Source of the DNA: Pelagimonas sp.
GTDB lineage: Bacteria > Pseudomonadota > Alphaproteobacteria > Rhodobacterales > Rhodobacteraceae
Assembly (NCBI GenBank): GCA_025210455.1
Contig: JAOARQ010000046.1
Span: 62,001-126,000, forward strand
DNA: 64,000 bases
Direction: 5' to 3'
In this document: piece after piece, positions 8,435-16,508 of the stretch
Layout of the letters: the number at the start of each line of letters is the position of its first letter
How positions within the stretch are numbered: position 1 is the first letter of the stretch
Made by a program: the position numbers and the translations under genes
Notes under the pieces: model-generated
Database searches by the model: none
What the model saw: the letters and a program-made list of their open reading frames with translations, nothing else
Told to the model about the DNA's origin: nothing

Positions 8435-9124
8435 TTATGATCCAAATCTGGTGGTGAGCGGTGATAGCCCGTCAATTTCAACACGCACAGTATCGCCGGG
8501 GGCAATGGGGCCGACACCAGCGGGGGTGCCTGTCATGATTAGATCACCCGGGGCCAGGGTCACATAGGTTGAGAGAAACGCAATGATCTCTGGCACGGAC
8601 CAGATCATATCAGACAGATCCCCGCGCTGGCGTTCCTCGCCATTTTGCAGCAGCAGAATACTGCCTGTGTCGGGGTGGCCAATGTCGGTGGCGGGATGCA
8701 GCAGGCCAATGGGGGCAGACTGGTCAAACCCTTTGGCCAGATCCCATGGACGGCCCATGGCCTTGGCCTCGGCCTGCAGATCACGGCGGGTCAGATCATT
8801 GCCGCAGGCGTAGCCCCAAACATGCGACAGGGCCGCATCTGCGTTGATCTCGGATCCGCCAGTGCCAATCGCGACCACAAGCTCGGCCTCATAGTGCAGG
8901 TTCTGGGTCTGAGAGGGGAAGGGGAGGGTGATGCCGTCCCCGACCACTGTGTCCCCCGGTTTTGAAAAGAAAAAGGGCGGTTCGCGGTCTGGGTCCTTGC
9001 CCATTTCGCGGGCATGGGCGGCATAGTTGCGCCCGACGCAATAGATGCGGCGCACTGGGAAACGCGCGTCGCTGCCCGCGATGGGAAGGGCGGGTGTTGC
9101 AGCGGGGTGGATCACAAATGTCAT
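8435..9124 (-). CDS. Fumarylacetoacetate hydrolase-family protein (fumarylpyruvate hydrolase-like)
   Basis: A 229-residue FAH-domain hydrolase that cleaves C-C bonds of 1,3-diketo acids with a divalent metal. Seen: YCVGRNYAAHAREMG near residue 28, PPFFFSKPGDTV, and HYEAELVVAIG with metal ligands E79 and E81, then GYACGNDLTRRDLQ and MTGTPAGVGP. The short single-domain form is like fumarylpyruvate hydrolase of the gentisate route rather than two-domain FAH. It is placed 4 bp after the ABM gene and 2 bp before the GST gene, so the three are one transcription unit. Confidence 0.87.
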   Translation of the reverse strand: MTFVIHPAATPALPIAGSDARFPVRRIYCVGRNYAAHAREMGKDPDREPPFFFSKPGDTVVGDGITLPFPSQTQNLHYEAELVVAIGTGGSEINADAALSHVWGYACGNDLTRRDLQAEAKAMGRPWDLAKGFDQSAPIGLLHPATDIGHPDTGSILLLQNGEERQRGDLSDMIWSVPEIIAFLSTYVTLAPGDLIMTGTPAGVGPIAPGDTVRVEIDGLSPLTTRFGS

Positions 9125-9128
9125 GGGG

Positions 9129-9452
9129 TCAATTCGCCAATTTGCCGGTGGCGACCACGGTTTCGAAATACTCGACTTTCAGATCAAAGGATTTGAGCAG
9201 TTTCTGCGTGCTGGGTTTCACAACCGCATCGTCAAAATCACCGCGTTCGAAATGGCCAGCAGAGGCAAGATCTTCCCAAAGGCTGGTGACGACCAACTCG
9301 TGCTCAGTGCCTTTGACTTTGACAGCAAGTGCCGCCCCCAGATGCCCGGGCAACTCAGCCATTTCCACAAAGGTTGTGCGTTCAAGATGGTCGGCAAATG
9401 CCTTCAGAACCTCTTCGGAACCCGCAATTGCGCGCCACCATTTGATGATCAT
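9129..9452 (-). CDS. Small ABM-fold protein (antibiotic biosynthesis monooxygenase-like)
   Basis: A 107-residue protein with the pattern of the dimeric alpha/beta ABM barrel: a beta strand with an early WWRA motif, ALAVKVKGTEHELVVTSLWEDLAS in the middle (the conserved exposed W-E-D strand) and a C-terminal VEYFETV strand. Members include quinol monooxygenases and many proteins with no known reaction. It is the first gene of a tight unit with the FAH and GST genes, so a role in oxidising or handling a ring compound is plausible but inferred. Confidence 0.6.
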   Translation of the reverse strand: MIIKWWRAIAGSEEVLKAFADHLERTTFVEMAELPGHLGAALAVKVKGTEHELVVTSLWEDLASAGHFERGDFDDAVVKPSTQKLLKSFDLKVEYFETVVATGKLAN

Positions 9453-9520
9453 GATCTGTCTCCCAAGGCTGATTTTTCAGATCCTTAGCATAGCTCATTC
9501 ACGGTTCGCAGCAGAAATCC

Positions 9521-9578
9521 GCGAGGAAAGGCCGTCAGGGCTTGAGGAGCGCTCCTCCGTCCTGACGGCCGTCTTCGC
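9521..9578 (-). repeat. 58-nt structured hairpin repeat, copy 1 (after uspA)
   Basis: Three nested stems are visible. GCGAGGA (9521-9527) pairs with TCTTCGC (9572-9578), with one G-T pair. GGCCGTCAGG (9530-9539) pairs with CCTGACGGCC (9561-9570). The tip is the perfect palindrome GAGGAGCGCTCCTC (9544-9557). It abuts the uspA stop codon (9579-9581) with no gap. Copy 2, of the same length, lies at 13880-13937. It may act as a terminator or 3'-end stabiliser. Confidence 0.75.
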
Positions 9579-10001
9579 TTAGCGCACCACCAGCACGTCC
9601 TGTGCTGCGTGGCGGGTCACACGGGCCGAGTTCGGCCCGATCAGATAGTCTTTCAGCTCGGGGCGGTTGGCGCCGACAAGGATCAGATCCACCTCCAGCG
9701 TCTGCGCGGTTTTCAGGATCTGATCGTAAATTGACCCCTGCGCCATATGGGTGGTCACGCTATGGCCCTCCAGCGCGCCAGCGGCCCAGGTGTTCAGAGC
9801 TTCATGGGCCTCGGCGACCATCTGTTTGGTGTGTTCCGGCCCAAAGGCCGATCCCACCATGCTCATGCCCATGCTGGGCAACACATTGACCACATGCAAT
9901 GCCCCACCTGCCAGCTGCGCCAGTTGCGCGCCCTTGACCGCGATGCGCGCAGCTCCTTCGGGATCGTTCAGGTCGATGGCAAGTAAGATCTTCTCATACA
10001 T
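9579..10001 (-). CDS. Universal stress protein, TRAP-associated (UspA family)
   Basis: A 140-residue single UspA domain with an N-terminal KILLAIDLND strand and a C-terminal nucleotide-loop region VGANRPELKDYLIGPNSARV, close to the ATP-binding G-x-x-G...G-(S/T) pattern. TRAP-linked UspA proteins are known; TeaD of Halomonas binds ATP and modulates the TeaABC ectoine transporter. The stop codon of the upstream permease gene touches this gene's strong Shine-Dalgarno (taaGGAGG), so the two are translationally coupled and the protein probably tunes this transporter. Confidence 0.88.
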   Translation of the reverse strand: MYEKILLAIDLNDPEGAARIAVKGAQLAQLAGGALHVVNVLPSMGMSMVGSAFGPEHTKQMVAEAHEALNTWAAGALEGHSVTTHMAQGSIYDQILKTAQTLEVDLILVGANRPELKDYLIGPNSARVTRHAAQDVLVVR

Positions 10002-10013
10002 GTCCTGTCCTCC

Positions 10014-12644
10014 TTAGAACGCGGGCTGCGTGGCGCGTGGACGCTGGATGGCAATCACACCCAGCAGCAACAGCAATGCAGGCAGGAAGAACCATTCCTT
10101 GGCGAAACGGTCATTTTCCACCTCGACTTTGGTGATCTGTACAGGGGTGTCCCCGTAGAAATCATACTCATTGCCAAGCGCTTCGAAATGTGGCGTGCCG
10201 GGGAAGGGTTCTTCCAGCAGCAGATCATCCCCTTCGGCCAGCAGCGTCAGCCCCTGTGCTTGCAATGCGCCTGTGCCATCACCGGATATTGCCGGAACGA
10301 TCACAGTGGTTGGGCGCAGATCACCGGTGTCAAAGTCAGGCCCGGTGATGGTCAACCGCAGGTCTTTGCCCTCTGCTGCATCATCCATAAGGGTGATTGC
10401 AGATTGCCCCGTGGCAGAGGCGTATTTCTCGGATACCTGATCCAGGAAGAAATCCGGACGGAACAGCATGAAGGCGATGAACAGCAGCGCGACGCTTTCC
10501 CAGCGACGGGATTTGGCAAAGAAATACCCCTGTGTCGCCGCCGCAAAGATCAGCATGGCAATCAGTGATATAAAGAAGACAAACACAGCTTTCAGCGGCC
10601 CTACATCAATCAACAACAGATCGGTGTTGAAGATGAACATGAAGGGCAACAGCGCCGTGCGGATGTCATAGCCAAAGCCCTGAACACCGGTCTTGATCGG
10701 ATCCCCACGCGAAATCGCCGCCGCCGCATAGGCCGCAAGCCCAACCGGAGGCGTGTCATCCGCGAGAATGCCAAAGTAGAACACGAACATATGCACCGCG
10801 ATCAAAGGCACGATCAGGCCTGACTGTGCCCCGACCGAGATAATCACCGGCGCCATGAGCGACGATACCACGATATAGTTGGCTGTGGTTGGCAGACCCA
10901 TCCCAAGTATCAGCGACAGCACCGCCACGAGGATCAGCAGGACCATCAGATTACCGCCCGCGATGACTTCGATCACCTGGCCAATCACTTGGTGCGCGCC
11001 GGTTAGCGAGATTGTCCCGACAATGATACCCGCCGCACCGGTTGCCACGCCGATGCCAATCATGTTGCGCGCGCCCAGGATCAGACCTTCGACAAAGTCA
11101 CGCCAGCCCTGAACCATCTCAGCCGCCGCCCCTTCGCCACGGAAGAAGGCTTTGATCGGGCGATGGGTCAGACCGACAATCACCATAAAGAAGGTGGCCC
11201 AGAAGGCAGAGAGCGCAGGCGACAGGCGATCCAGATTTTCTGTGCGCACCATCAGGTTCCACACCAGAATGAAGATCGGTAGCGCAAAGTACAGCCCGCC
11301 CAGCAGGGTGGGGGTCAGGCGCGGTGCCTGCGGCATCGGGGCGTTGGGATCATCCATTTCCAGATCCGGATATTTCGACGCCACCTTGAGCAGGTAAAGA
11401 TAGAGCAGCCCAATCACAAACAGGCCGCCATAGACCGAATCCGCCATGACCGGATCCAGCACCATGCGCAGACCGATCATGATAAAGGTACAGGCCCCCA
11501 ACAGGATAAAGCCCGACAGGAAGAGGATCAGGATCATCAGTACGCCAATACGACGCCCGGCTTTTTCAAGACCCTGCAGACCCATTTTCAAGCTTTCCAG
11601 ATGCACGATGTACAGCAGCGCGATGTAGGAAATCACCGCCGGAAGGAAGGCATGTTTGACCACTTCAATGTAGGAAATATTGACATATTCCACCATCAAA
11701 AACGCCGCGGCCCCCATGACAGGTGGCGTCAGCTGACCATTGGTCGATGAGGCCACTTCGACCGCACCGGCCTTTTCTGCTGGAAAGCCGATTTTCTTCA
11801 TCAGTGGAATGGTAAAGGTGCCGGTGGTCACGGTGTTGGCAATGGATGATCCCGAAATCATCCCGGTCATCATCGAAGACAAAACAGAGGCCTTGGCCGG
11901 ACCGCCACGCAGGCTGCCCAGCAGGGCGATGGCCACTTTGATGAACCAGTTGCCGCCGCCCGCGCGATCAAGCAGCGCGCCAAACAGCACAAACAGGAAG
12001 ATCATCGAGGTCGAGACCCCAAGCGCCACGCCAAAGACCCCTTCGGTCTGCATCCAGTAATGGCCAAGCGCCTTGGTCATCGAGGCGCCGCCATAATTGG
12101 TGATATTGCGCGCCCATTCCCAATAGCCGCCGAAAAAGGCAAAGGCGACAAAGGCCGAGGCAATCACCACCAGCGGCAACCCCAGCGAACGATAGACGGA
12201 TACCATCAGCACAGACATGCCAATGGCTGACATGGTCACATCGGTTGTGCTCCAAAGGCCGGGGCGGTCTGCGATTTCAAAGCGGAACACCACCAGATAC
12301 AGACATGCGGCCACACCCAGCAGCATCAGACCCCAGTCATAAAGGGGGATGCGATCCTTGGGGGCCGAGGCCGTCAGTGGAAAGGCCATGGTGGCCAGGG
12401 CAATCGCAAAAGCAAGGTGCACAAAACGCGCCTGCGCAACGATATTTGCAAAGATATTCATACCGGTGGCCTGAGCCACCATGCCCGGCACTTTGGACGC
12501 GATGTAGAGCTGGAAGAGCGACCAGGCAATGCAGGTGCCGATAATCAGTTTGGCTTGCCAGGCGGCGGATGGGTTGCGCGCGCCGGTATCGGCTTCGGCC
12601 ACCATATCGTCGGCGGTCCGTTCCATGTTAGGCTGATCTGACAT
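10014..12644 (-). CDS. TRAP transporter fused 4TM/12TM permease (TAXI type) with DUF3394 domain
   Basis: An 876-residue fused TRAP permease: N-terminal small-subunit part (about four helices to residue 180), a 12-helix DctM part with the signature GSSIANTVTTGTFTIPLMKK and the GMGLPTTANYIVVSSLMAPV loop, then a periplasmic DUF3394-like region (about 730-850) and a last helix. It drives uptake with a Na+ or H+ gradient. It works with the TAXI binding protein encoded 120 bp upstream; a strong hairpin in that gap should keep permease levels below those of the binding protein. The substrate is unknown. Confidence 0.92.
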   Translation of the reverse strand: MSDQPNMERTADDMVAEADTGARNPSAAWQAKLIIGTCIAWSLFQLYIASKVPGMVAQATGMNIFANIVAQARFVHLAFAIALATMAFPLTASAPKDRIPLYDWGLMLLGVAACLYLVVFRFEIADRPGLWSTTDVTMSAIGMSVLMVSVYRSLGLPLVVIASAFVAFAFFGGYWEWARNITNYGGASMTKALGHYWMQTEGVFGVALGVSTSMIFLFVLFGALLDRAGGGNWFIKVAIALLGSLRGGPAKASVLSSMMTGMISGSSIANTVTTGTFTIPLMKKIGFPAEKAGAVEVASSTNGQLTPPVMGAAAFLMVEYVNISYIEVVKHAFLPAVISYIALLYIVHLESLKMGLQGLEKAGRRIGVLMILILFLSGFILLGACTFIMIGLRMVLDPVMADSVYGGLFVIGLLYLYLLKVASKYPDLEMDDPNAPMPQAPRLTPTLLGGLYFALPIFILVWNLMVRTENLDRLSPALSAFWATFFMVIVGLTHRPIKAFFRGEGAAAEMVQGWRDFVEGLILGARNMIGIGVATGAAGIIVGTISLTGAHQVIGQVIEVIAGGNLMVLLILVAVLSLILGMGLPTTANYIVVSSLMAPVIISVGAQSGLIVPLIAVHMFVFYFGILADDTPPVGLAAYAAAAISRGDPIKTGVQGFGYDIRTALLPFMFIFNTDLLLIDVGPLKAVFVFFISLIAMLIFAAATQGYFFAKSRRWESVALLFIAFMLFRPDFFLDQVSEKYASATGQSAITLMDDAAEGKDLRLTITGPDFDTGDLRPTTVIVPAISGDGTGALQAQGLTLLAEGDDLLLEEPFPGTPHFEALGNEYDFYGDTPVQITKVEVENDRFAKEWFFLPALLLLLGVIAIQRPRATQPAF

Positions 12645-12721
12645 CGCCTAATTCCCCCGTTGTACTGTGTAATTGTCTGGGGAGCGCGTCGTTATCCTGC
12701 GCGCTGTCTCCCGAAAATGGA

Positions 12722-12751
12722 AAACGGCGGCTGGATGATCCGCCGCCGTTT
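12722..12751 (-). terminator. Intercistronic hairpin between binding protein and permease genes
   Basis: Perfect 10-bp stem: 12722-12731 (aaacggcggc) with 12742-12751 (gccgccgttt), flanked on the minus strand by TTTT. Its place between the TAXI gene and the permease suggests partial termination or 3' mRNA protection. Confidence 0.7.
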
Positions 12752-12764
12752 CCGTTGGATCTGA

Positions 12765-13724
12765 TTACTCCATCAGGCCCAGTTCTTTGTAGGCTTTCGC
12801 CGCGCCATCATGCAGAGGTGCTGACAGGCCGTCTTTGACCATTTCGGCCGGGTTCAGGTTTTTGAACGCCGGGTGCAGGTTTTTGAAGTCGTCGATGTTT
12901 TCCATGACCGATTTGGCCACAACGTAAACAACGTTCTCAGGCACATCTGCCGAGGTCACAAAGGTTGCGCCCACACCAAAGGTGGTGGTGTCTTTGTCGT
13001 TGCCCGCATACATGCCCGCCGGGATGGTGGCCGAACGGTAGAAGGGGTTGTCAGCGATCAGCTTGTCAACGGCTTCACCGGTCACATCAACCAGTTTCAC
13101 ATCACAGGTGGTGGTGGCTTCTTTGATCGCCGCTGCCGGGTGGCCAACGGTGTAGATCATCGCGTCGATGTTGCCGTCACACAGCTGCTTGGCCATTTCC
13201 GAGCCTTTGTACTCGGTCGCCAGTGCCAGATCGTCCATGGTGATGCCATGGGCATCCATCACAACTTCCATGGTGGCGCGCTGACCGGACCCAGGGTTGC
13301 CCACGTTCACGCGCTTGCCTTTCAGGCCCATGAAATCGGTGATGCCGCTGTCGCCACGCACCAGCAGGGTGAAGGGCTCAGGATGGACCGAGAAGACCGC
13401 GCGCACACCCGGGAACGGGTTGTCTGCGAACTTCGATGTGCCGTTATAGGCGTGGTACTGCCAGTCAGACTGGGCCACACCAAACTCCAGCTCGCCAGCT
13501 TTGATGGTGTTGATGTTGTAAACCGAACCGCCAGTCGATTCGACCGCGCAGCGGATGCCGTGCTCTTTACGCGACTTGTTGACCAGGCGGCAGATCGCGC
13601 CACCGGTCGGATAGTACACGCCGGTTACGCCGCCGGTGCCGATTGAAATGAATTCCTGCGCAGATGCCGCACCGGAGAACGCCATTCCAAAGGCTGCCGC
13701 AGCGCCAAGAACGAAATGCTTCAT
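12765..13724 (-). CDS. TAXI family TRAP transporter solute-binding protein
   Basis: A 319-residue periplasmic binding protein with a Sec signal peptide (cleavage near residue 22, ASA-Q) and the TAXI family opening [22 protein letters not shown]. Further family marks are [27 protein letters not shown] and [21 protein letters not shown]. It delivers a ligand to the fused permease encoded downstream. The family includes glutamate/2-oxoglutarate binders, but the ligand here cannot be read; the neighbouring catabolic genes hint at an organic acid. Two operator-like palindromes lie upstream. Confidence 0.93.
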   Translation of the reverse strand: MKHFVLGAAAAFGMAFSGAASAQEFISIGTGGVTGVYYPTGGAICRLVNKSRKEHGIRCAVESTGGSVYNINTIKAGELEFGVAQSDWQYHAYNGTSKFADNPFPGVRAVFSVHPEPFTLLVRGDSGITDFMGLKGKRVNVGNPGSGQRATMEVVMDAHGITMDDLALATEYKGSEMAKQLCDGNIDAMIYTVGHPAAAIKEATTTCDVKLVDVTGEAVDKLIADNPFYRSATIPAGMYAGNDKDTTTFGVGATFVTSADVPENVVYVVAKSVMENIDDFKNLHPAFKNLNPAEMVKDGLSAPLHDGAAKAYKELGLME

Positions 13725-13806
13725 GAGTTATGCTCCCTGAGAGTTGTTTTGGTCGACCCGTGAGTCGGTGGCGTCAGTAAAACGTTAATCTCGGGCGCTG
13801 GCAAGG

Positions 13807-13853
13807 TTTGCGCACATTTCAAGATGCGCAAATGGCTAGGTGACGTAATGTCA
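13807..13853. promoter_or_regulatory. Operator-like palindromes upstream of the TRAP operon
   Basis: TTTGCGCA (13807-13814) and TGCGCAAA (13825-13832) form a perfect 8-bp inverted repeat; next to it TGAC-N5-GTCA spans 13841-13853. They lie about 85-130 bp before the TAXI start, where a regulator could bind. The regulator is not known. Confidence 0.4.
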
Positions 13854-13879
13854 CTTCTCCTTTTGGATAGGTCGCACCC

Positions 13880-13937
13880 GCGAGGAAAGCCCGTGAGGGC
13901 TTGAAGAGCGGCTCCTCCCCCCTGCGGGTGTCTTCGC
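13880..13937 (-). repeat. 58-nt structured hairpin repeat, copy 2 (after the monooxygenase gene)
   Basis: Same length and plan as 9521-9578: outer stem GCGAGGA/TCTTCGC is identical, the middle stem CCCG...AGG/CCT...CGGG has changed on both sides so that pairing is largely kept, and the apex keeps GCTTGA(A)GAGC and GCTCCTCC. It begins 3 bp after the stop of the monooxygenase gene. Compensating differences suggest selection for RNA structure. Confidence 0.72.
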
Positions 13938-13940
13938 GGT

Positions 13941-15212
13941 TCATATCGCTAGGATCGGGGGCGCAGCATTCAGGCTGTCGATGGCAAACCCCGCAGCAGA
14001 TTTGTAATCAGCCATGAAATCCGATCGTTCCTGAGCCGGGAAAACGGCTTCTATATCGTCGAACACCCCGCCGCAACGCTGATCGACGATATTCAGCATC
14101 CCAAACGGCCCCGAGCCGCGATTGCGCAGCTGCAGCGACGAGACAGGCGCGCAAAGCTGATCGTCATAGGCCGATAGTGCCGCCTGCGTGATCCCGTGGC
14201 TGCGCAGCTTGGCCCCCAGAGTGCGGGCATCTACAATCGCCTGACTGGCCCCATTCGACCCGGTGGGATACATCGCATGGGCCGCATCCCCCATCAGCGC
14301 CACAGGGCCATCCACCCATGTTTTCAAAGGGGTGCGGTCAATCATCGGGTTTTCAAAAGCCACTTCTGCCCCCAGGATCATCTGCGGCACATCCAGCCAG
14401 TCATAGCGGAACTGCTCAAATTGCGGCGCCACTTCTGTGGGCGAAACCGGAAGAAACCAGCCCTGTTTGGTCCAGTCGCTGCTGTCATCCACGGTGATTT
14501 CGGCGATCCAGTTGATCAGAGCCAGCCCATCAGCGTCGGGCTTTGAAATCGGATAGATCACCATACGGTGCTTGTGTGTGCCCAGCCCGACAAAGCTGCT
14601 GCCAGTTCGGATCGGGCGCGCCCGTGTCACGCCGCGCCACATCAGCACGCCGCCCCAGTTGATGGCATCTGGCCCCTCAACCATCTGCGCGCGGATCTGC
14701 GAATGGATCCCATCCGCTGCAATCAAAAGTTGCGCCGCCTGCTGGCTGTCCCCCTGCGCTGTCCTGACAGTTGCACTCACGCCGTCCGCCGTCTTTTCAT
14801 AGCCGATCACCCGCGCACCGGTTTGCACCGCATCCGGCCCCAGCCGTCTTCGAACCTCTTCAAACAGCATCATATGGAACTGCCCGCGATGCACCGCATA
14901 TTGTGGCCAGTTGTATCCGGCTTCTTCGCCGCGGGGTTCGCTATAGATTTCCTTGCCGTTCAACCCCACAAGCGCCCATTCCTTGGCAGGTAGCCCGCAT
15001 TGGTCCATCTGTTCACGGGTGATCCCCATGTCAAAGAGTTCGCGAATGGCATTGGGCTGCAGGTTGATGCCCACACCCAGCGGTTTCAGCGTCTCGACGG
15101 CTTCATACACTCGGCTGGACACACCAATCTGATGCAGCGTCAAAGCCAGACTGAGGCCAGCAATGCCGCCGCCAGCAATAAGAATATCCGGGTTCGACAT
15201 GGGGGCTGACAT
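13941..15212 (-). CDS. FAD-dependent monooxygenase, PhzS/salicylate-hydroxylase type
   Basis: A class A flavoprotein hydroxylase of about 423 residues that uses NAD(P)H and O2 to hydroxylate a ring or conjugated substrate. Seen: the dinucleotide motif GGGIAGLSLALTLHQ, the middle AADGIHSQIRA (DG motif) and GDAAHAMYPTGSNGASQAI. The segments PLGVGINLQPNAI, SEPRGEEAGYNWPQY and WGGVLMWRGVTRA resemble PhzS, the phenazine monooxygenase, more than classical salicylate hydroxylase (hand comparison from memory). An ATG at 15227 is possible, but GGAG precedes the ATG at 15212. No phenazine genes are near, so the substrate is open. Confidence 0.85.
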   Translation of the reverse strand: MSAPMSNPDILIAGGGIAGLSLALTLHQIGVSSRVYEAVETLKPLGVGINLQPNAIRELFDMGITREQMDQCGLPAKEWALVGLNGKEIYSEPRGEEAGYNWPQYAVHRGQFHMMLFEEVRRRLGPDAVQTGARVIGYEKTADGVSATVRTAQGDSQQAAQLLIAADGIHSQIRAQMVEGPDAINWGGVLMWRGVTRARPIRTGSSFVGLGTHKHRMVIYPISKPDADGLALINWIAEITVDDSSDWTKQGWFLPVSPTEVAPQFEQFRYDWLDVPQMILGAEVAFENPMIDRTPLKTWVDGPVALMGDAAHAMYPTGSNGASQAIVDARTLGAKLRSHGITQAALSAYDDQLCAPVSSLQLRNRGSGPFGMLNIVDQRCGGVFDDIEAVFPAQERSDFMADYKSAAGFAIDSLNAAPPILAI

Positions 15213-15360
15213 GGGGGCTCCTGACATTGAAAAGGCTTTTGGTTCAGGACAGATCCGCAGGGGCCGCCCCGCATCATCGGTAGCGCCTTAGCCAGATGCA
15301 GACAAGGGATTGGAGCGCCCGTTCAAGACCGTTACTCTACGCTCGATCAGGGAGACAGAG

Positions 15361-16098
15361 ATGACAAAATCAATCATTATCACCGGGGCCGGGCGTGGAA
15401 TTGGGCGGGCCTGCGCCGAGGCGTTTTTGCACGATGGCTGGCAGGTGGGCCTGATTGGGCGCACCGCCGCACCGCTGCAAGAGCTTGCCGCCGCTCATGA
15501 TCGGGCGCTGGCTTTGCCCTGCGATGTGTCCGATGAAGTGCAGGTAAATGCGGCCTTTGATCGGGCGATGGCGGCTTGGGGGCGGATAGATGCGCTGTTT
15601 AACAATGCCGGTGTCTCTGCCTTTGGCGGTACTTTGGATGAGATCAGTATCGAGGACTGGCGGCGCTGCGTTGATATCAATCTGACGGGCAGCTTCCTAT
15701 GCGCCCGTGCGGCTTTTGCCCAGATGCGCCAGCAAAGCCCGCAGGGTGGGCGGATCATCAACAATGGCTCGATCAGCGCCCATGCGCCACGCCCCGGCTC
15801 AGCGCCTTACACGGCAACCAAACATGCAATCACCGGACTGACCAAAACCATCGCCTTGGATGGGCGGCCTTTCGATATCGCCTGCTCGCAGATCGACATC
15901 GGTAATGCAGCCACAGAAATGGTGACACAGATCGCCAAGGGGGTGCCACAGGCCAATGGTGATATCGCCCCGGAACCGGTGATGGAGGTCGCCCATGTGG
16001 CACAATCAGTGCTGCATATCGCATCTCTTCCTTTGGAAAGCAATGTGCAGTTCATGACAGTGATGGCGACGAAAATGCCTTATGTTGGAAGGGGTTGA
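15361..16098 (+). CDS. Short-chain dehydrogenase/reductase (SDR)
   Basis: A 245-residue classical SDR with the cofactor motif TGAGRGIG (8-15), NNAG (81-84), a catalytic serine in NGSIS (S137) and YTATK (Y150, K154). It oxidises or reduces an alcohol/ketone with NAD(P). GGGAGA lies just before the ATG at 15361, so an upstream in-frame ATG at 15310 is not used. It is divergent from the PhzS-like monooxygenase gene, sharing a 148-bp upstream region, so it may belong to the same catabolic unit. Substrate unknown. Confidence 0.87.
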   Translation: MTKSIIITGAGRGIGRACAEAFLHDGWQVGLIGRTAAPLQELAAAHDRALALPCDVSDEVQVNAAFDRAMAAWGRIDALFNNAGVSAFGGTLDEISIEDWRRCVDINLTGSFLCARAAFAQMRQQSPQGGRIINNGSISAHAPRPGSAPYTATKHAITGLTKTIALDGRPFDIACSQIDIGNAATEMVTQIAKGVPQANGDIAPEPVMEVAHVAQSVLHIASLPLESNVQFMTVMATKMPYVGRG

Positions 16099-16115
16099 TA
16101 GCTAAAATTGTACTT

Positions 16116-16130
16116 TGATATTTGATATCA
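16116..16130. promoter_or_regulatory. Perfect operator-like palindrome
   Basis: TGATAT-TTG-ATATCA, a perfect 6-bp inverted repeat with a 3-bp spacer, between the SDR gene and the small membrane-anchored protein gene. It could be a repressor site for the latter. Confidence 0.35.
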
Positions 16131-16203
16131 GCGGGCTGTTATTGCTCGGCTTGCAAGAATTCCCGGATACAGTCAGCAGATGAACGTTACATGAGGTACA
16201 TGA

Positions 16204-16500
16204 ATGTCTGCGCTGTTCAAAATGCTGGTTGGTTTTGCAAGTGTCACGGTTCTGATGGGGGGGTCGTATTGGTATATCCCCGAGGCGCGCTTTCTTGGGG
16301 CCAAGGCGGTGGCGGTCGATCTGTGCTTTGCCGAAGCGGACGGGCAGGTGCGCTATCTGGATGACTGGATGGGCAAGGTGGTGCTGGCGCCCCGGCGCAT
16401 GGCCTGCGTGAATGGGGAGCTACTGAAAGACCGTTCGGGTAATATGGCTCTGGCACGCATGGCCCCGATTGAAGGCGAAGTGCTGCCCGTGATCGAATGA
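16204..16500 (+). CDS. Small membrane-anchored protein of unknown function
   Basis: A 98-residue product starting 7 nt after GAGG. An N-terminal hydrophobic helix (about residues 5-24) is followed by a soluble region with two cysteines (C41, C68) that would face the periplasm. I recognise no family. It is convergent with the GlxA-type regulator gene, ending 8 bp before it. Size, initiation site and topology support a real gene. Confidence 0.6.
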   Translation: MSALFKMLVGFASVTVLMGGSYWYIPEARFLGAKAVAVDLCFAEADGQVRYLDDWMGKVVLAPRRMACVNGELLKDRSGNMALARMAPIEGEVLPVIE

Positions 16501-16508
16501 TCTCTTGA

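Noticed and set aside
9521-9578. Cuckoo/CcsR-type small RNA (anti-Shine-Dalgarno hairpins of Rhodobacter)
   Set aside because: CTCCTC is present, but it is base-paired in the apical palindrome and the DUF1127 context is missing; only a general hairpin repeat is claimed.
13941-15212. Phenazine biosynthesis
   Set aside because: Only the PhzS-like monooxygenase is present; no phzA-G genes are seen.
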